Source: an uncultured Clostridium sp. (GTDB taxonomy: Bacteria; Bacillota; Clostridia; TANB77; CAG-508). Taken from it: a stretch of DNA of 40,810 nucleotides. Shown piece by piece: positions 9,952-17,828 of this stretch. Location of the stretch: positions 1-40,810 of the forward strand of contig CAMPBS010000010.1 of assembly GCA_946639585.1 (NCBI GenBank). The letters are read 5' to 3'. Every line of letters starts with the position of its first letter. The first letter of the stretch is position 1. The notes beneath the pieces are model-generated. The model searched no databases. It was not told the DNA's origin and saw only the letters and a program-made list of their open reading frames with translations. Made by a program: the position numbers and the translations under genes.

Positions 9952-11746
9952 AATTTATTCTTTTAGCAATTTCATCTTTACTAAATTTAATTGTTGTAGG
10001 TCTTCCATGTGGGCAAGTATATGGATTTTTTAATACTAGTAAATTTTGAATTAAGTTATCTACTTCTTGTGGTGTTAAGTCCATATTAGCTTTTACTGCT
10101 GCTTTGCAGGCAACTGTTGCTATAAATCTTTCTTCAACATCTTTTGATGTGCTTCTTTCATTTGTAATCATTTCGTCTAAAGTATCTAGAAATACGTTTT
10201 TACTGTTAACTCTGTAATCTATATCTGGTATACCATTTATTTTTACTGAATTTTCACCAAATAGTTCAATGTCAAACCCAATATTTTGAAACATTTCTAT
10301 ATTGTTTTTTACAAATTCTATTTCCTTATGTGTTAAATCATAAACTTCTGGAACAAGCATCATTTGGCTGTTTGTTTTTATATTACTTTTATAATTTGCT
10401 TTTATTTTTTCATATAAAAGTCTTTCATGTGCAGCATGCTGATCTATTAAATAAATTTCATCTCCAATTTCTACTACTATGTATGTTCTGAATAATATCC
10501 CTTTATATATATAATCTACTTTTCTTTGTTTCTCTCTTTTTATTAATTCTTGTCCGTCTTGACTTTCTGTCTTTTCCTCATTTACCGTAATAGTCCTTTT
10601 TTCACCTATTCCTAGACCATTATTATCATTCTCATCTTTTATTGAAACTCTGTTTATTACGCCACTTTCTCTCCCAAAATGACTTGTTAAAAACTTAAAT
10701 TCATTTTGAACGTAATCTTCTTTCTTTTCCTCTTGTTCATTGTTTCCTAAAAAGTCTTTGCTTAAAATTGCACTTTTTATTGCATGATAAAATACTCTAT
10801 AAATCTCACTTTCGTTTTTAAACCTTACTTCCATTTTTGTTGGATGAACATTTATGTCATAATAATCTGCAGGCATTTCTAAATTTAAAATGAAGAATCC
10901 AAATTTGCCAATTCCTGTTCCTCCGCCTTTGAACGCTTGGTCTGCGCTGCTTGTTAGAACTTGATTTCTGATGTTTCTTTTATTTAGATAAACTATTTGG
11001 TCTTTTCTGCTATCTCTTGCCATTAGAGTATTTCCTATAACTCCTGTTATATGAATGTTTTCTTCTTTGTAATCAACATCTATTAAATTTTCGCTTGTTT
11101 CCTTTCCATATAGCACATATATTAAATCTCTAATATTCCCATTTCCATTTGATTGAAATACCTGTTTACCATCACTTATTAGTTTGAAAGAAATATTTAA
11201 ATTTACAAGAGCAACCCTTTGAACCCATTCTTTTATAAATTTGAACTCTGTCGCATCTTGTTTTAAAAATTTATATCTTACAGGAGTATTGAAAAATAAG
11301 TTTTCCACTATCATGGTTGTTCCTATTTTTGCTCCCACTTCTTCAGTTTCTACTATATCTCCTGCTTCTGTAACAACTTTAAAACCTAGTTCATCTTGCT
11401 CAGTTTTTGATATAATTGTTAATTTAGAAATTGAAGCTATACTTGCTAACGCCTCTCCTCTAAATCCCATTGTATATGTTTTTTCTAAGTCTTCAATGCT
11501 TTTAATTTTGCTTGTTGCATGACGTTCTATTGCATTAGGAATGTCTTCTCTTAGTATTCCTTTTCCATTATCTATTATTTTAATAAGAGATTTTCCCCCA
11601 TGTTTAATCTCTATTGTAATCGCTGTACTGCCTGCATCTATTGAGTTTTCTACAAGTTCTTTTACAACATTTGCAGGTCTCTCTATTACTTCTCCTGCAG
11701 CTATTTGATTTATTGTTAAATCATCTAATAATACTATATTTCCCAT
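9950..11746 (-). CDS. mutL: DNA mismatch repair endonuclease MutL
   Basis: MutL links MutS mismatch recognition to strand incision. The 598 residues begin with the GHKL ATPase: QIAAGEVIERPANVVKELVENSIDAG, DNGKGI, and TMGFRGEALASI. A variable linker lies around residues 330-400. The C-terminal domain has the metal-binding endonuclease motif DQHAAHERLLYE (DQHA-x2-E-x4-E), ACKAAVKANMDLT and CPHGRPT, so this is the nicking form used by organisms without MutH. AGAAGGAG precedes the ATG. No mutS is next to it in the window. The terminator hairpin at 11769-11797 separates it from divIC upstream, so it probably has its own promoter or relies on read-through. Confidence 0.97.
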   Translation of the reverse strand: MGNIVLLDDLTINQIAAGEVIERPANVVKELVENSIDAGSTAITIEIKHGGKSLIKIIDNGKGILREDIPNAIERHATSKIKSIEDLEKTYTMGFRGEALASIASISKLTIISKTEQDELGFKVVTEAGDIVETEEVGAKIGTTMIVENLFFNTPVRYKFLKQDATEFKFIKEWVQRVALVNLNISFKLISDGKQVFQSNGNGNIRDLIYVLYGKETSENLIDVDYKEENIHITGVIGNTLMARDSRKDQIVYLNKRNIRNQVLTSSADQAFKGGGTGIGKFGFFILNLEMPADYYDINVHPTKMEVRFKNESEIYRVFYHAIKSAILSKDFLGNNEQEEKKEDYVQNEFKFLTSHFGRESGVINRVSIKDENDNNGLGIGEKRTITVNEEKTESQDGQELIKREKQRKVDYIYKGILFRTYIVVEIGDEIYLIDQHAAHERLLYEKIKANYKSNIKTNSQMMLVPEVYDLTHKEIEFVKNNIEMFQNIGFDIELFGENSVKINGIPDIDYRVNSKNVFLDTLDEMITNERSTSKDVEERFIATVACKAAVKANMDLTPQEVDNLIQNLLVLKNPYTCPHGRPTTIKFSKDEIAKRIN

Positions 11747-11768
11747 TTTTTCTCCTTCTAACTGTTGA

Positions 11769-11797
11769 AAAGCTCCTTGGCATAGCCAAAGAGCTTT
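11769..11797 (-). terminator. Hairpin between divIC and mutL, probable terminator
   Basis: AAAGCTC-C-TTGGC and GCCAA-A-GAGCTTT pair around a 3-nt loop, 10 bp after the divIC stop. The T tract after it on the minus strand is weak (TTTCAACAG), so termination may be partial. Confidence 0.55.
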
Positions 11798-11806
11798 AAT
11801 AAACTT

Positions 11807-12082
11807 CTATAATCCTGCATCTATATATACTCTTTCATTAGGTAAGTACATATCAGACATTTCCCTAGCAGTTTTTTCAATAAATTCGATTGAATTTACT
11901 TCTTCCTGTTCTTTTGCTAGTTTTTCTTTATATTCTTGTTCTTCTTGCAATTCAACTGCTAATTTTTGACTCTCTTTAGAGTATTCATTTAGCGTTCTTT
12001 GTTGGTTTATTAGTGTAAACACAACATATATTGCAATAATTATTATTAATAATTTTTTATACAATTTTTTAGATTTATTCAT
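11807..12082 (-). CDS. divIC: Septum formation initiator, DivIC/FtsB-like
   Basis: A short bitopic division protein that links FtsL and FtsQ/DivIB at the septum. The 91 residues are a basic cytoplasmic N-terminus (MNKSKKLYKK), one membrane segment (LLIIIIAIYVVFTLI) and a coiled coil (residues 30-65), ending in the family pattern EFIEKTAREMSDMYLPNERVYID. I use the ATG at 12082, preceded by TGGAGAGAG at about 7 bp; an upstream in-frame start would add 11 residues. The order yabP-yabQ-divIC is the same as in Bacillus subtilis, which supports the assignment. Confidence 0.88.
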   Translation of the reverse strand: MNKSKKLYKKLLIIIIAIYVVFTLINQQRTLNEYSKESQKLAVELQEEQEYKEKLAKEQEEVNSIEFIEKTAREMSDMYLPNERVYIDAGL

Positions 12083-12154
12083 CTGTAAACTCTCTCCATT
12101 TTCTAATATGGTCATATACTTATTTATTCTACAAAAATGTTTAAATTCCTTCCT

Positions 12155-12634
12155 TTATTTTGTAATTTTTGCTTGTTTGGGTCGAATTTTTAGATTTTTA
12201 AAATTCTTAAAAAAGTTTTTGCCATTTAATGTAATAAATGACACCGGCTTATGGAATACACTTTTAGTTAATTTTAAAATAATTGAAAAAGGGATACTGA
12301 CTATTTTTATTATCTTTTTTACAATGTTTTTGATAAATTGAATTACAAATACACTAACTTTTATTATAGAATTGCTGAAAATTGTCATATATAATACTAC
12401 CCCTAACGCTATTCCTAGAAATATAAAAAATCTTATTTCACCATTATTAAAAACAAATATTGAATATAGAACTATAAATCCTGTTAAAATCCAAAATGCT
12501 ATATCTTCTAAGTATGTAATAAAATCTCTAGTTTTAAAACTTTTTCTTAGTATTCTAAAAAAGTCAAACAAAAAACCTATTATTAACCCATTAACTATAA
12601 AAATCAAAAATAAAAACGCTTGATTAGTAATCAT
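12155..12634 (-). CDS. yabQ: Spore cortex biosynthesis membrane protein YabQ
   Basis: YabQ is a membrane protein of the sporulating cell needed for cortex formation. The 159 residues have an N-terminal membrane segment (FLFLIFIVNGLIIGFLFDFFRILRK, the YabQ family start), a second and third hydrophobic segment (residues 45-90), and a basic C-terminal tail (KNFFKNFKNLKIRPKQAK). It lies between yabP and divIC, which is the conserved order, and indicates an endospore former. A 29-bp palindrome of the repeat family described below lies between yabP and yabQ. Confidence 0.85.
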   Translation of the reverse strand: MITNQAFLFLIFIVNGLIIGFLFDFFRILRKSFKTRDFITYLEDIAFWILTGFIVLYSIFVFNNGEIRFFIFLGIALGVVLYMTIFSNSIIKVSVFVIQFIKNIVKKIIKIVSIPFSIILKLTKSVFHKPVSFITLNGKNFFKNFKNLKIRPKQAKITK

Positions 12635-12660
12635 TTTCCCACTTCCTTAAAAGTAATAGC

Positions 12661-12689
12661 AAACTTTTGGGGACACTCCCAAAAAGTTT
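12661..12689. repeat. Gene-end palindrome, copy 1
   Basis: AAACTTTTGGG and CCCAAAAAGTTT arms with a GACACT centre. It overlaps the yabP stop codon and lies 27 bp before yabQ. It shares the core TTTTGGGGACACTCCC with four other sites in the window. Confidence 0.7.
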
Positions 12690-12984
12690 ATTTAAAAATT
12701 CTGCTAATCAAACTTGCTTTTTCTTTTTCTCCTGAATTTTCGCTGTAAGACAAATGTCCTATATTTCCCTCTACTATTACTTCTGATGTATCTATACTTA
12801 ATTTATTTATTTTTAAGTTTTCACCTTTCACTGTTAATAAACCTAATTCTGTATCTACCATTACCACTTGATCATCAAAGCTTAAAACGTCGTTAACACC
12901 TGATATACTTAGTTTTTGTCTATTTTCTAAAATAAGATTTTGGATTACTCCTGTTTTAATTCCATTTTTATCTTCTATTGTCAT
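12688..12984 (-). CDS. yabP: Sporulation protein YabP
   Basis: 98 residues of the YabP/YqfC family: a compact all-beta protein (ENRQKLSISGVNDVLSFDDQVVMVDTELGLLTVKGENLKINKLS), expressed in the mother cell and needed for normal spore formation. There is no signal or membrane segment. GAGGAGATT precedes the ATG. It is the first gene of the yabP-yabQ-divIC set. The tail (residues 80-98) is charged and of low conservation. Confidence 0.88.
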   Translation of the reverse strand: MTIEDKNGIKTGVIQNLILENRQKLSISGVNDVLSFDDQVVMVDTELGLLTVKGENLKINKLSIDTSEVIVEGNIGHLSYSENSGEKEKASLISRIFK

Positions 12985-13068
12985 ATAATCTCTCCTCTCT
13001 CTTACATATACTTAATTATATATATTCAGAGTTTGTCTGGTTTAGAACAAGTGTGAAAGTTTAAAGGC

Positions 13069-13100
13069 AAAAAAAATCATCCGCTTGGGATGATTTTTTT
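13069..13100 (-). terminator. Terminator of rny
   Basis: A perfect stem ATCATCC-GCTT-GGGATGAT with a run of eight T residues on the minus strand. It overlaps the rny stop codon. Confidence 0.92.
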
Positions 13101-14640
13101 ATTTTGCATAATCAATTACTCTTGTTTCTCTGATAATGTTTACCTTGATTTGACCTGGGTAATCCATTTCATTTTCTATACGTTTTGAAACATCTCTTGC
13201 TAGAATTGTCATTTGGTCATCTGTTATTTTATCTGGTTTTACTAAAATTCTAACTTCTCTACCAGCTTGTATTGCATAAGATTTTTCAACACCTTCAAAT
13301 GAGTCTGCAATTTTTTCTAGGCTTTCTAATCTCTTAATATAAGCTTCTAATGTTTCTCTTCTTGCTCCTGGTCTAGAAGCTGAAATTGCATCTGCAGCTT
13401 GTACTAAAAGTGCTTCTAAAGTTTGTGGCTCAACATCGCCATGATGTGCCTCAACTGCATTTATTACTAATGGATTTTCTTTATATTTCTTTAATACTTC
13501 TACACCAATTTCAACATGTGTTCCTTCCATGTCATGGTCTAGAGCTTTTCCAATATCATGTAATAATCCAGCTCTTTTTGCTCTTTTTGCATCTAAGCCT
13601 AATTCTTCTGCCATTATTCTTGCTAGGTTTGATACTTCAATTGAATGATTTAGCACGTTTTGTCCATAACTTGTTCTATATTTTAATTTTCCAAGTAGAT
13701 TTACTAAATCTGGATGTAAGCCTGTAACTCCTGTTTCTAGTACAGCTCTTTCTCCTTCTTCTTTTATAGTTTGTGCTATTTCTTCTTTTGCTTTTTCTAC
13801 CATTTCTTCAATTTTAGATGGGTGAATTCTTCCATCCTCAATTAGTTTTTCTAAGGCAATTTTAGCAACTTCTCTTCTTAATGCATCAAAGCCTGATAGA
13901 ACTACTGCTTCTGGTGTATCGTCTATTATTAAGTCAATTCCAGTTAATGTTTCTAATGCTTTTATGTTTCTTCCTTCTCTACCAATTATTCTTCCTTTTA
14001 TTTCATCATTTGGAAGTGCAACGATTGATACTGTTGTTTCTTGAGAATGGTCAGCAGCACATTTTTGTATTGCATAACTTAGCATTTCTTTGGCATTTTT
14101 GTTAACTTCTTCTTTTGCCTTTTGCTCTAAGTCACGAATAAGAGCTGCTTTTTCTGCTGTTATTTCCTTTTCCATTTCGTTTAATAATTGTTGTTTTGCT
14201 TCTTCTTGTGATAACTTTGAAATTTGTTCTAATTTTCCTTTTTGTTCTTCATATACTTTTTCAACTTCACCTTTTTGTTTTTCCAATTCTTGGAATTCGT
14301 TTTCTAATTCATTTTCTCTCTTTTCAAAGTTTTCTGATCTCTTGTCTAAATTTTCTTCTTTTTGAATAAGTCTTGCTTCTTGTTTTTGAACTTCGCCTCT
14401 TCTTTCTTTAATCTCTAGATCTAATTCTTTTCTGCTTGCCATTATTTCTTCTTTTGCTTTGATAATTTCTTCTTTTTTTAAGTTTTCAGCATCTTTTTTT
14501 GCGCTTTCTAATAGTCTTTTTGCTTCGTTTTCAGCTCCTTGAATTTTAGATTCTGCAATTTTTTTCCTGTATGCCATTCCAACAGGGAATCCAACTGCAA
14601 ATGAGATTACTACAGAGACGATAATGGGTAAAATTTCCAT
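13099..14640 (-). CDS. rny: Ribonuclease Y
   Basis: Membrane-bound endoribonuclease that starts mRNA decay in Firmicutes. The 513 residues run in the expected order: an N-terminal membrane anchor (residues 4-22), a long charged coiled coil (about 30-200), a KH RNA-binding domain ([20 protein letters not shown], about 210-270) and an HD catalytic domain ([21 protein letters not shown], about 330-430). The ending, [18 protein letters not shown], is the usual RNase Y terminus. AGAGGTG lies upstream of the ATG. It is a single-gene unit with a strong terminator. Confidence 0.97.
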   Translation of the reverse strand: MEILPIIVSVVISFAVGFPVGMAYRKKIAESKIQGAENEAKRLLESAKKDAENLKKEEIIKAKEEIMASRKELDLEIKERRGEVQKQEARLIQKEENLDKRSENFEKRENELENEFQELEKQKGEVEKVYEEQKGKLEQISKLSQEEAKQQLLNEMEKEITAEKAALIRDLEQKAKEEVNKNAKEMLSYAIQKCAADHSQETTVSIVALPNDEIKGRIIGREGRNIKALETLTGIDLIIDDTPEAVVLSGFDALRREVAKIALEKLIEDGRIHPSKIEEMVEKAKEEIAQTIKEEGERAVLETGVTGLHPDLVNLLGKLKYRTSYGQNVLNHSIEVSNLARIMAEELGLDAKRAKRAGLLHDIGKALDHDMEGTHVEIGVEVLKKYKENPLVINAVEAHHGDVEPQTLEALLVQAADAISASRPGARRETLEAYIKRLESLEKIADSFEGVEKSYAIQAGREVRILVKPDKITDDQMTILARDVSKRIENEMDYPGQIKVNIIRETRVIDYAK

Positions 14641-14828
14641 TATTATACACCTCTTTCTTATTAAATTTTCAATGTTCGAAAAAATATTATTTATATTTAT
14701 AATAAAAATGTTGTTAAAATAAAAAAAACTTTAATAACATATTTTTCCTACATCTACTATTTTATAATTATTATTGTAAACTGTCAAGGTTTTTAAGAAA
14801 TTTTAGCCAAAATTTCCTCCCTAAAACT

Positions 14829-14855
14829 AAAAAATCCTGGCTTGGCCGGGATTTT
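14829..14855 (-). terminator. Terminator of rubrerythrin
   Basis: On the minus strand ATCCCGGCC-AAG-CCAGGAT is followed by TTTTTTAG. It starts 6 bp after the rubrerythrin stop. The remaining 190 bp up to rny are A/T-rich and show no gene. Confidence 0.85.
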
Positions 14856-14860
14856 ATGTT

Positions 14861-15400
14861 TTAATAATTTTCTGCTTTTATTTCAAAATATGATTTTGGA
14901 TGACTGCAAACTGGGCAGATTTCTGGAGCTTGTTTTCCTATTACTATATGTCCGCAATTTCTGCATTTCCAGATTTTGTCTCCGTCTTTACTAAATACTA
15001 ATTCTCCATTTACATTGTCTAATAATTTTTTATATCTTTCTTCATGTTCTTTTTCTATTTTTCCAACTGCTTCGAATAAGTAAGCTATGTGGTCAAATCC
15101 TTCTTCTTTTGCTTCTTTTGCCATTCTGTCATACATATCTGTCCATTCATAGTTTTCTCCATCTGCAGCAGCTTGTAAGTTTTCTGCTGTTGTTGGTATT
15201 TTTCCTCCATTTAATAATTTAAACCATATTTTAGCATGTTCTTTTTCGTTATCTGCTGTTTCTTGAAAAATTGCAGCAATTTGCTCATACCCATCTTTTT
15301 TGGCTTTACTTGCATAATATGTGTATTTATTTCTTGCTTGTGATTCACCAGCAAATGCTTCCATCAGATTTTTTTCTGTTTTTGAACCTTTTAATTCCAT
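14861..15400 (-). CDS. rbr: Rubrerythrin
   Basis: NADH-linked peroxidase protein of anaerobes that reduces hydrogen peroxide in the cytoplasm. The 179 residues hold a ferritin-like diiron four-helix bundle ([16 protein letters not shown] near residue 15, [13 protein letters not shown] with ExxH near 50, then [14 protein letters not shown]) and a C-terminal rubredoxin domain with two CxxC knuckles ([10 protein letters not shown] and [14 protein letters not shown]). All metal ligands appear present. A normal ribosome site (AAGGAGGAAA) precedes the ATG. It has its own terminator and probably its own promoter. It supports an anaerobic lifestyle. Confidence 0.96.
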   Translation of the reverse strand: MELKGSKTEKNLMEAFAGESQARNKYTYYASKAKKDGYEQIAAIFQETADNEKEHAKIWFKLLNGGKIPTTAENLQAAADGENYEWTDMYDRMAKEAKEEGFDHIAYLFEAVGKIEKEHEERYKKLLDNVNGELVFSKDGDKIWKCRNCGHIVIGKQAPEICPVCSHPKSYFEIKAENY

Positions 15401-15497
15401 AACTTTTTCCTCCTTATTTTATTATGATTTTTATATCACAAAGCTATTCATGTGTCAAGATTTTTTATTTGTCATTTAAGAAACTCGAGAAAATTAA

Positions 15498-15534
15498 AAC
15501 CTGTTTTTTGGGGAGTGTCACAAAAAACCAGGTT
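15498..15534. repeat. Gene-end palindrome, copy 2
   Basis: AACCTG-TTTTTTGGGGA with ACAAAAAACCAGGTT, imperfect. It reaches the truB stop codon. The core is GGGGAGTGTC. Confidence 0.6.
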
Positions 15535-16414
15535 ATAATATTATATCTCTTTTTAGTAAGTTGCCTTGAATTATGCCCGTTCCAATGAATTTTTCATTGT
15601 TGTATATTTTGTATATTCCGTCTGGGTAATTTTCAGTGAGTTTTACACCATTTAAAAATAATTCTAGTTTTTTGTCGTTTAATTCAATTGCCAAATTGTT
15701 TGAAAAGAATTTTTCTATTGTAATTATTGATTTTTCTTGTAATTCGTCAAGTTTGTTTTGGTCATAATATTTTTGTAGTTCTTCTATTGTTATTGTATCT
15801 TCAAGTTTGAAATTTCCTACTTGCATTCTTTCCAATTCTTTCATATATCCTATTGTATTTAATTTTTCTGCAATTGTTTCACACAAACTTCTTATATATG
15901 TTCCTTTTGAACATGATGTTTCAAATTGTATTTGTTTTTTTTCTGGCATTATTTTTATCAATTTTAAATCATATATTGTTATTTCTCTTGGCTCAATTTT
16001 AACTTCTTGTCCTTTTCTAGCATATTCATATAGTTTTTTTCCATTTACTTTTATTGCTGAATATATTGGTGGAGTTTGCATTTGCTTTCCAATGCATAGC
16101 TTTAGAGCATTATTAATTATCTCTTCATCAAACATACCTTGTTGTAATTCTTTTTCTTCAATCACTTCGCCTTCGCTATCTGCTGTTGTTGTTTTTTTAC
16201 CAAATTCTAATGTTACTTTGTATTTCTTATCATGATTTATTAAATATTTTGAGCATTGTGTTGCTTTACCAATAAGCAAAGGTAATACACCTGTTGCATT
16301 TGGGTCTAATGTACCGGTGTGTCCAACTTTTTCATTAAATATTTTTTTCACTTTATAAACTACATCATGTGATGTGCATTCTTTTGGCTTATTTACTAAA
16401 ATAATTGCATCCAT
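15533..16414 (-). CDS. truB: tRNA pseudouridine-55 synthase
   Basis: Isomerises U55 in the T-arm of tRNA. The 293 residues carry the N-terminal motif VNKPKECTSHDVVYKVKKIF, the catalytic loop KVGHTGTLDPNATGVLPLLIG (catalytic Asp in TLDP), the conserved Tyr region TPPIYSAIKVNGKKLYEYAR, and SKGTYIRSLCETIAEKL. The C-terminal part (about 240-293) is a divergent PUA-like extension. It closes the conserved rimP/nusA-to-truB set here and lies 92 bp after nrnA, with a palindrome in the gap. Confidence 0.97.
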   Translation of the reverse strand: MDAIILVNKPKECTSHDVVYKVKKIFNEKVGHTGTLDPNATGVLPLLIGKATQCSKYLINHDKKYKVTLEFGKKTTTADSEGEVIEEKELQQGMFDEEIINNALKLCIGKQMQTPPIYSAIKVNGKKLYEYARKGQEVKIEPREITIYDLKLIKIMPEKKQIQFETSCSKGTYIRSLCETIAEKLNTIGYMKELERMQVGNFKLEDTITIEELQKYYDQNKLDELQEKSIITIEKFFSNNLAIELNDKKLELFLNGVKLTENYPDGIYKIYNNEKFIGTGIIQGNLLKRDIIL

Positions 16415-16475
16415 AATTCTTCCTCTTTTATTTTGAAAAAAATTTTTTGTACTCGTCCCAAAAAATATTTTGAAA

Positions 16476-16506
16476 GAAACTTTTGGGGAGTATCCCCAAA
16501 AGTTTC
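16476..16506. repeat. Gene-end palindrome, copy 3 (perfect)
   Basis: GAAACTTTTGGGGA and TCCCCAAAAGTTTC are perfect 14-bp arms around GTA, touching the nrnA stop codon. The 35 bp to the left (CTCGTCCCAAAAAATA) also resemble the left flank of copy 5 (ACGTCCCGAAAATA). Confidence 0.75.
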
Positions 16507-17460
16507 TTAAAGTACTTTTTTAATTTCTTTCATCAATTTTTCTTTTACTTCTTCAACTGTTCCTTCTACTGTTGCGCCTGCTGCTCTTGGGTGTCCTCCA
16601 CCACCGAACATTAAGCAAATGTCTGAAGCATTTATATCACCATTTGTACGCATTGAAACTCTGTATTCGTCTTTGTTTTCTTCATTTTGTCTTATAAATA
16701 TTGAAACTTCAATTCCATCCAAGTTTCTGCCTATGTTAACCAATCCTTCGTGGTCACCTGGTTTTGCGTCAACTTCGTTAACATCTTGTTTTGTAATATA
16801 TGTAAATGCTACTTTTCCGTTTTCTAGAATTTCCATTCTTTCCATAACTCTTTTTGTAAGTTCGAAAGTAGCACGAGACATTGTATCCATTGTTCTTTTA
16901 TATATTTCAGATACATTAACTCCTTTTCTTAAAAGCTCTGCTGCAAATTCAAATGTTTCTGCAGTTGTTGATGGATATTTGAATCCACCTGTATCTGTAA
17001 TAATTCCTGTTAAAAGACATGTTCCAATATCTTTTGTTATATTAATGTTATAGTAATCAAATACACCTGCCAATATATCACAACATGCTGGTGATACTGG
17101 ATTTACATAGTTGAAATCTCCATACATTGTATTACTTCCATGATGGTCTATAACAATTGTGTGTTTAGCATTTTCAAAATATTCTTTACCATCTATTCTC
17201 ATTTCTGTTGCACAGTCTACTGAGATTGCAAGCTCATATTTTTCAATATCTGAGCTTGCTTTTATATCTTCTCTACCAGGTAGAAAGTCATATACTGATG
17301 GCACTTCTGGAATTATTACATCAGGATTTTTTCCCATGCTTTCTAGTGCAAGTTTCATAGCTAATGAACTTCCCACTGCGTCGCCATCTGGTGTTTGGTG
17401 TGTTACAACAACTATACTTTCAGCATTTTTTATTTGATTTAAGATTTCATCTAAAGTCAT
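16507..17460 (-). CDS. nrnA: Bifunctional oligoribonuclease/pAp phosphatase, NrnA-like DHH protein
   Basis: Degrades nanoRNAs and the sulfate-metabolism by-product pAp; some relatives cleave cyclic-di-AMP products. The 317 residues have the DHH domain (THQTPDGDAVGSSLAM near residue 20, SVDCA near 80, VIDHHGSN near 105, LLTGIITDTGGF near 150) and a C-terminal DHHA1 domain (FGGGGHPRAAGATVEG, about 285-300). Its ATG overlaps the rbfA stop in a TAATG, so translation is probably coupled. The place between rbfA and truB is the usual one in Firmicutes. Confidence 0.94.
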   Translation of the reverse strand: MTLDEILNQIKNAESIVVVTHQTPDGDAVGSSLAMKLALESMGKNPDVIIPEVPSVYDFLPGREDIKASSDIEKYELAISVDCATEMRIDGKEYFENAKHTIVIDHHGSNTMYGDFNYVNPVSPACCDILAGVFDYYNINITKDIGTCLLTGIITDTGGFKYPSTTAETFEFAAELLRKGVNVSEIYKRTMDTMSRATFELTKRVMERMEILENGKVAFTYITKQDVNEVDAKPGDHEGLVNIGRNLDGIEVSIFIRQNEENKDEYRVSMRTNGDINASDICLMFGGGGHPRAAGATVEGTVEEVKEKLMKEIKKVL

Positions 17461-17819
17461 TATTTATCACCATCCTTAGGCATTATTTCTTTAAGAATTG
17501 AATCAATTCTTGCACCATACTCAAGTGATTCATCCAATTCAAAAATAATTTCTGGTGTATTTCTTAAATTGATAGTTCTAGCTAATTCTGTTCTTATAAA
17601 TCCTGCTGATTTTTTTAGACCTGCTAAAGTTTCTTTTATGTTTTTTGAATTTAATATACTTACATATACTTTTGCAAATTTTAGGTCTGGTGTTACTTTT
17701 ACTTTTGTAACACTTATTAAACCAGTAACATTTGGATTTTTTAGCTTATTATCAATTATATTACTTAATTCTTTTCTATATTCTTCGTTGATTCTTTCGA
17801 ATCTGTTGTTATTTGTCAT
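17460..17819 (-). CDS. rbfA: Ribosome-binding factor A
   Basis: Helps mature the 16S rRNA 5' end and 30S subunits, especially in the cold. The 119 residues are a KH-like domain with the family pattern RFERINEEYRKELSNII, VTGLISVTKVKVTPDLKFAKVYVSI, SAGFIRTELARTINLRNTPEI and DESLEYGARID. It lies 9 bp after infB and overlaps nrnA by one base. Confidence 0.96.
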   Translation of the reverse strand: MTNNNRFERINEEYRKELSNIIDNKLKNPNVTGLISVTKVKVTPDLKFAKVYVSILNSKNIKETLAGLKKSAGFIRTELARTINLRNTPEIIFELDESLEYGARIDSILKEIMPKDGDK

Positions 17820-17828
17820 TGTTTTCTC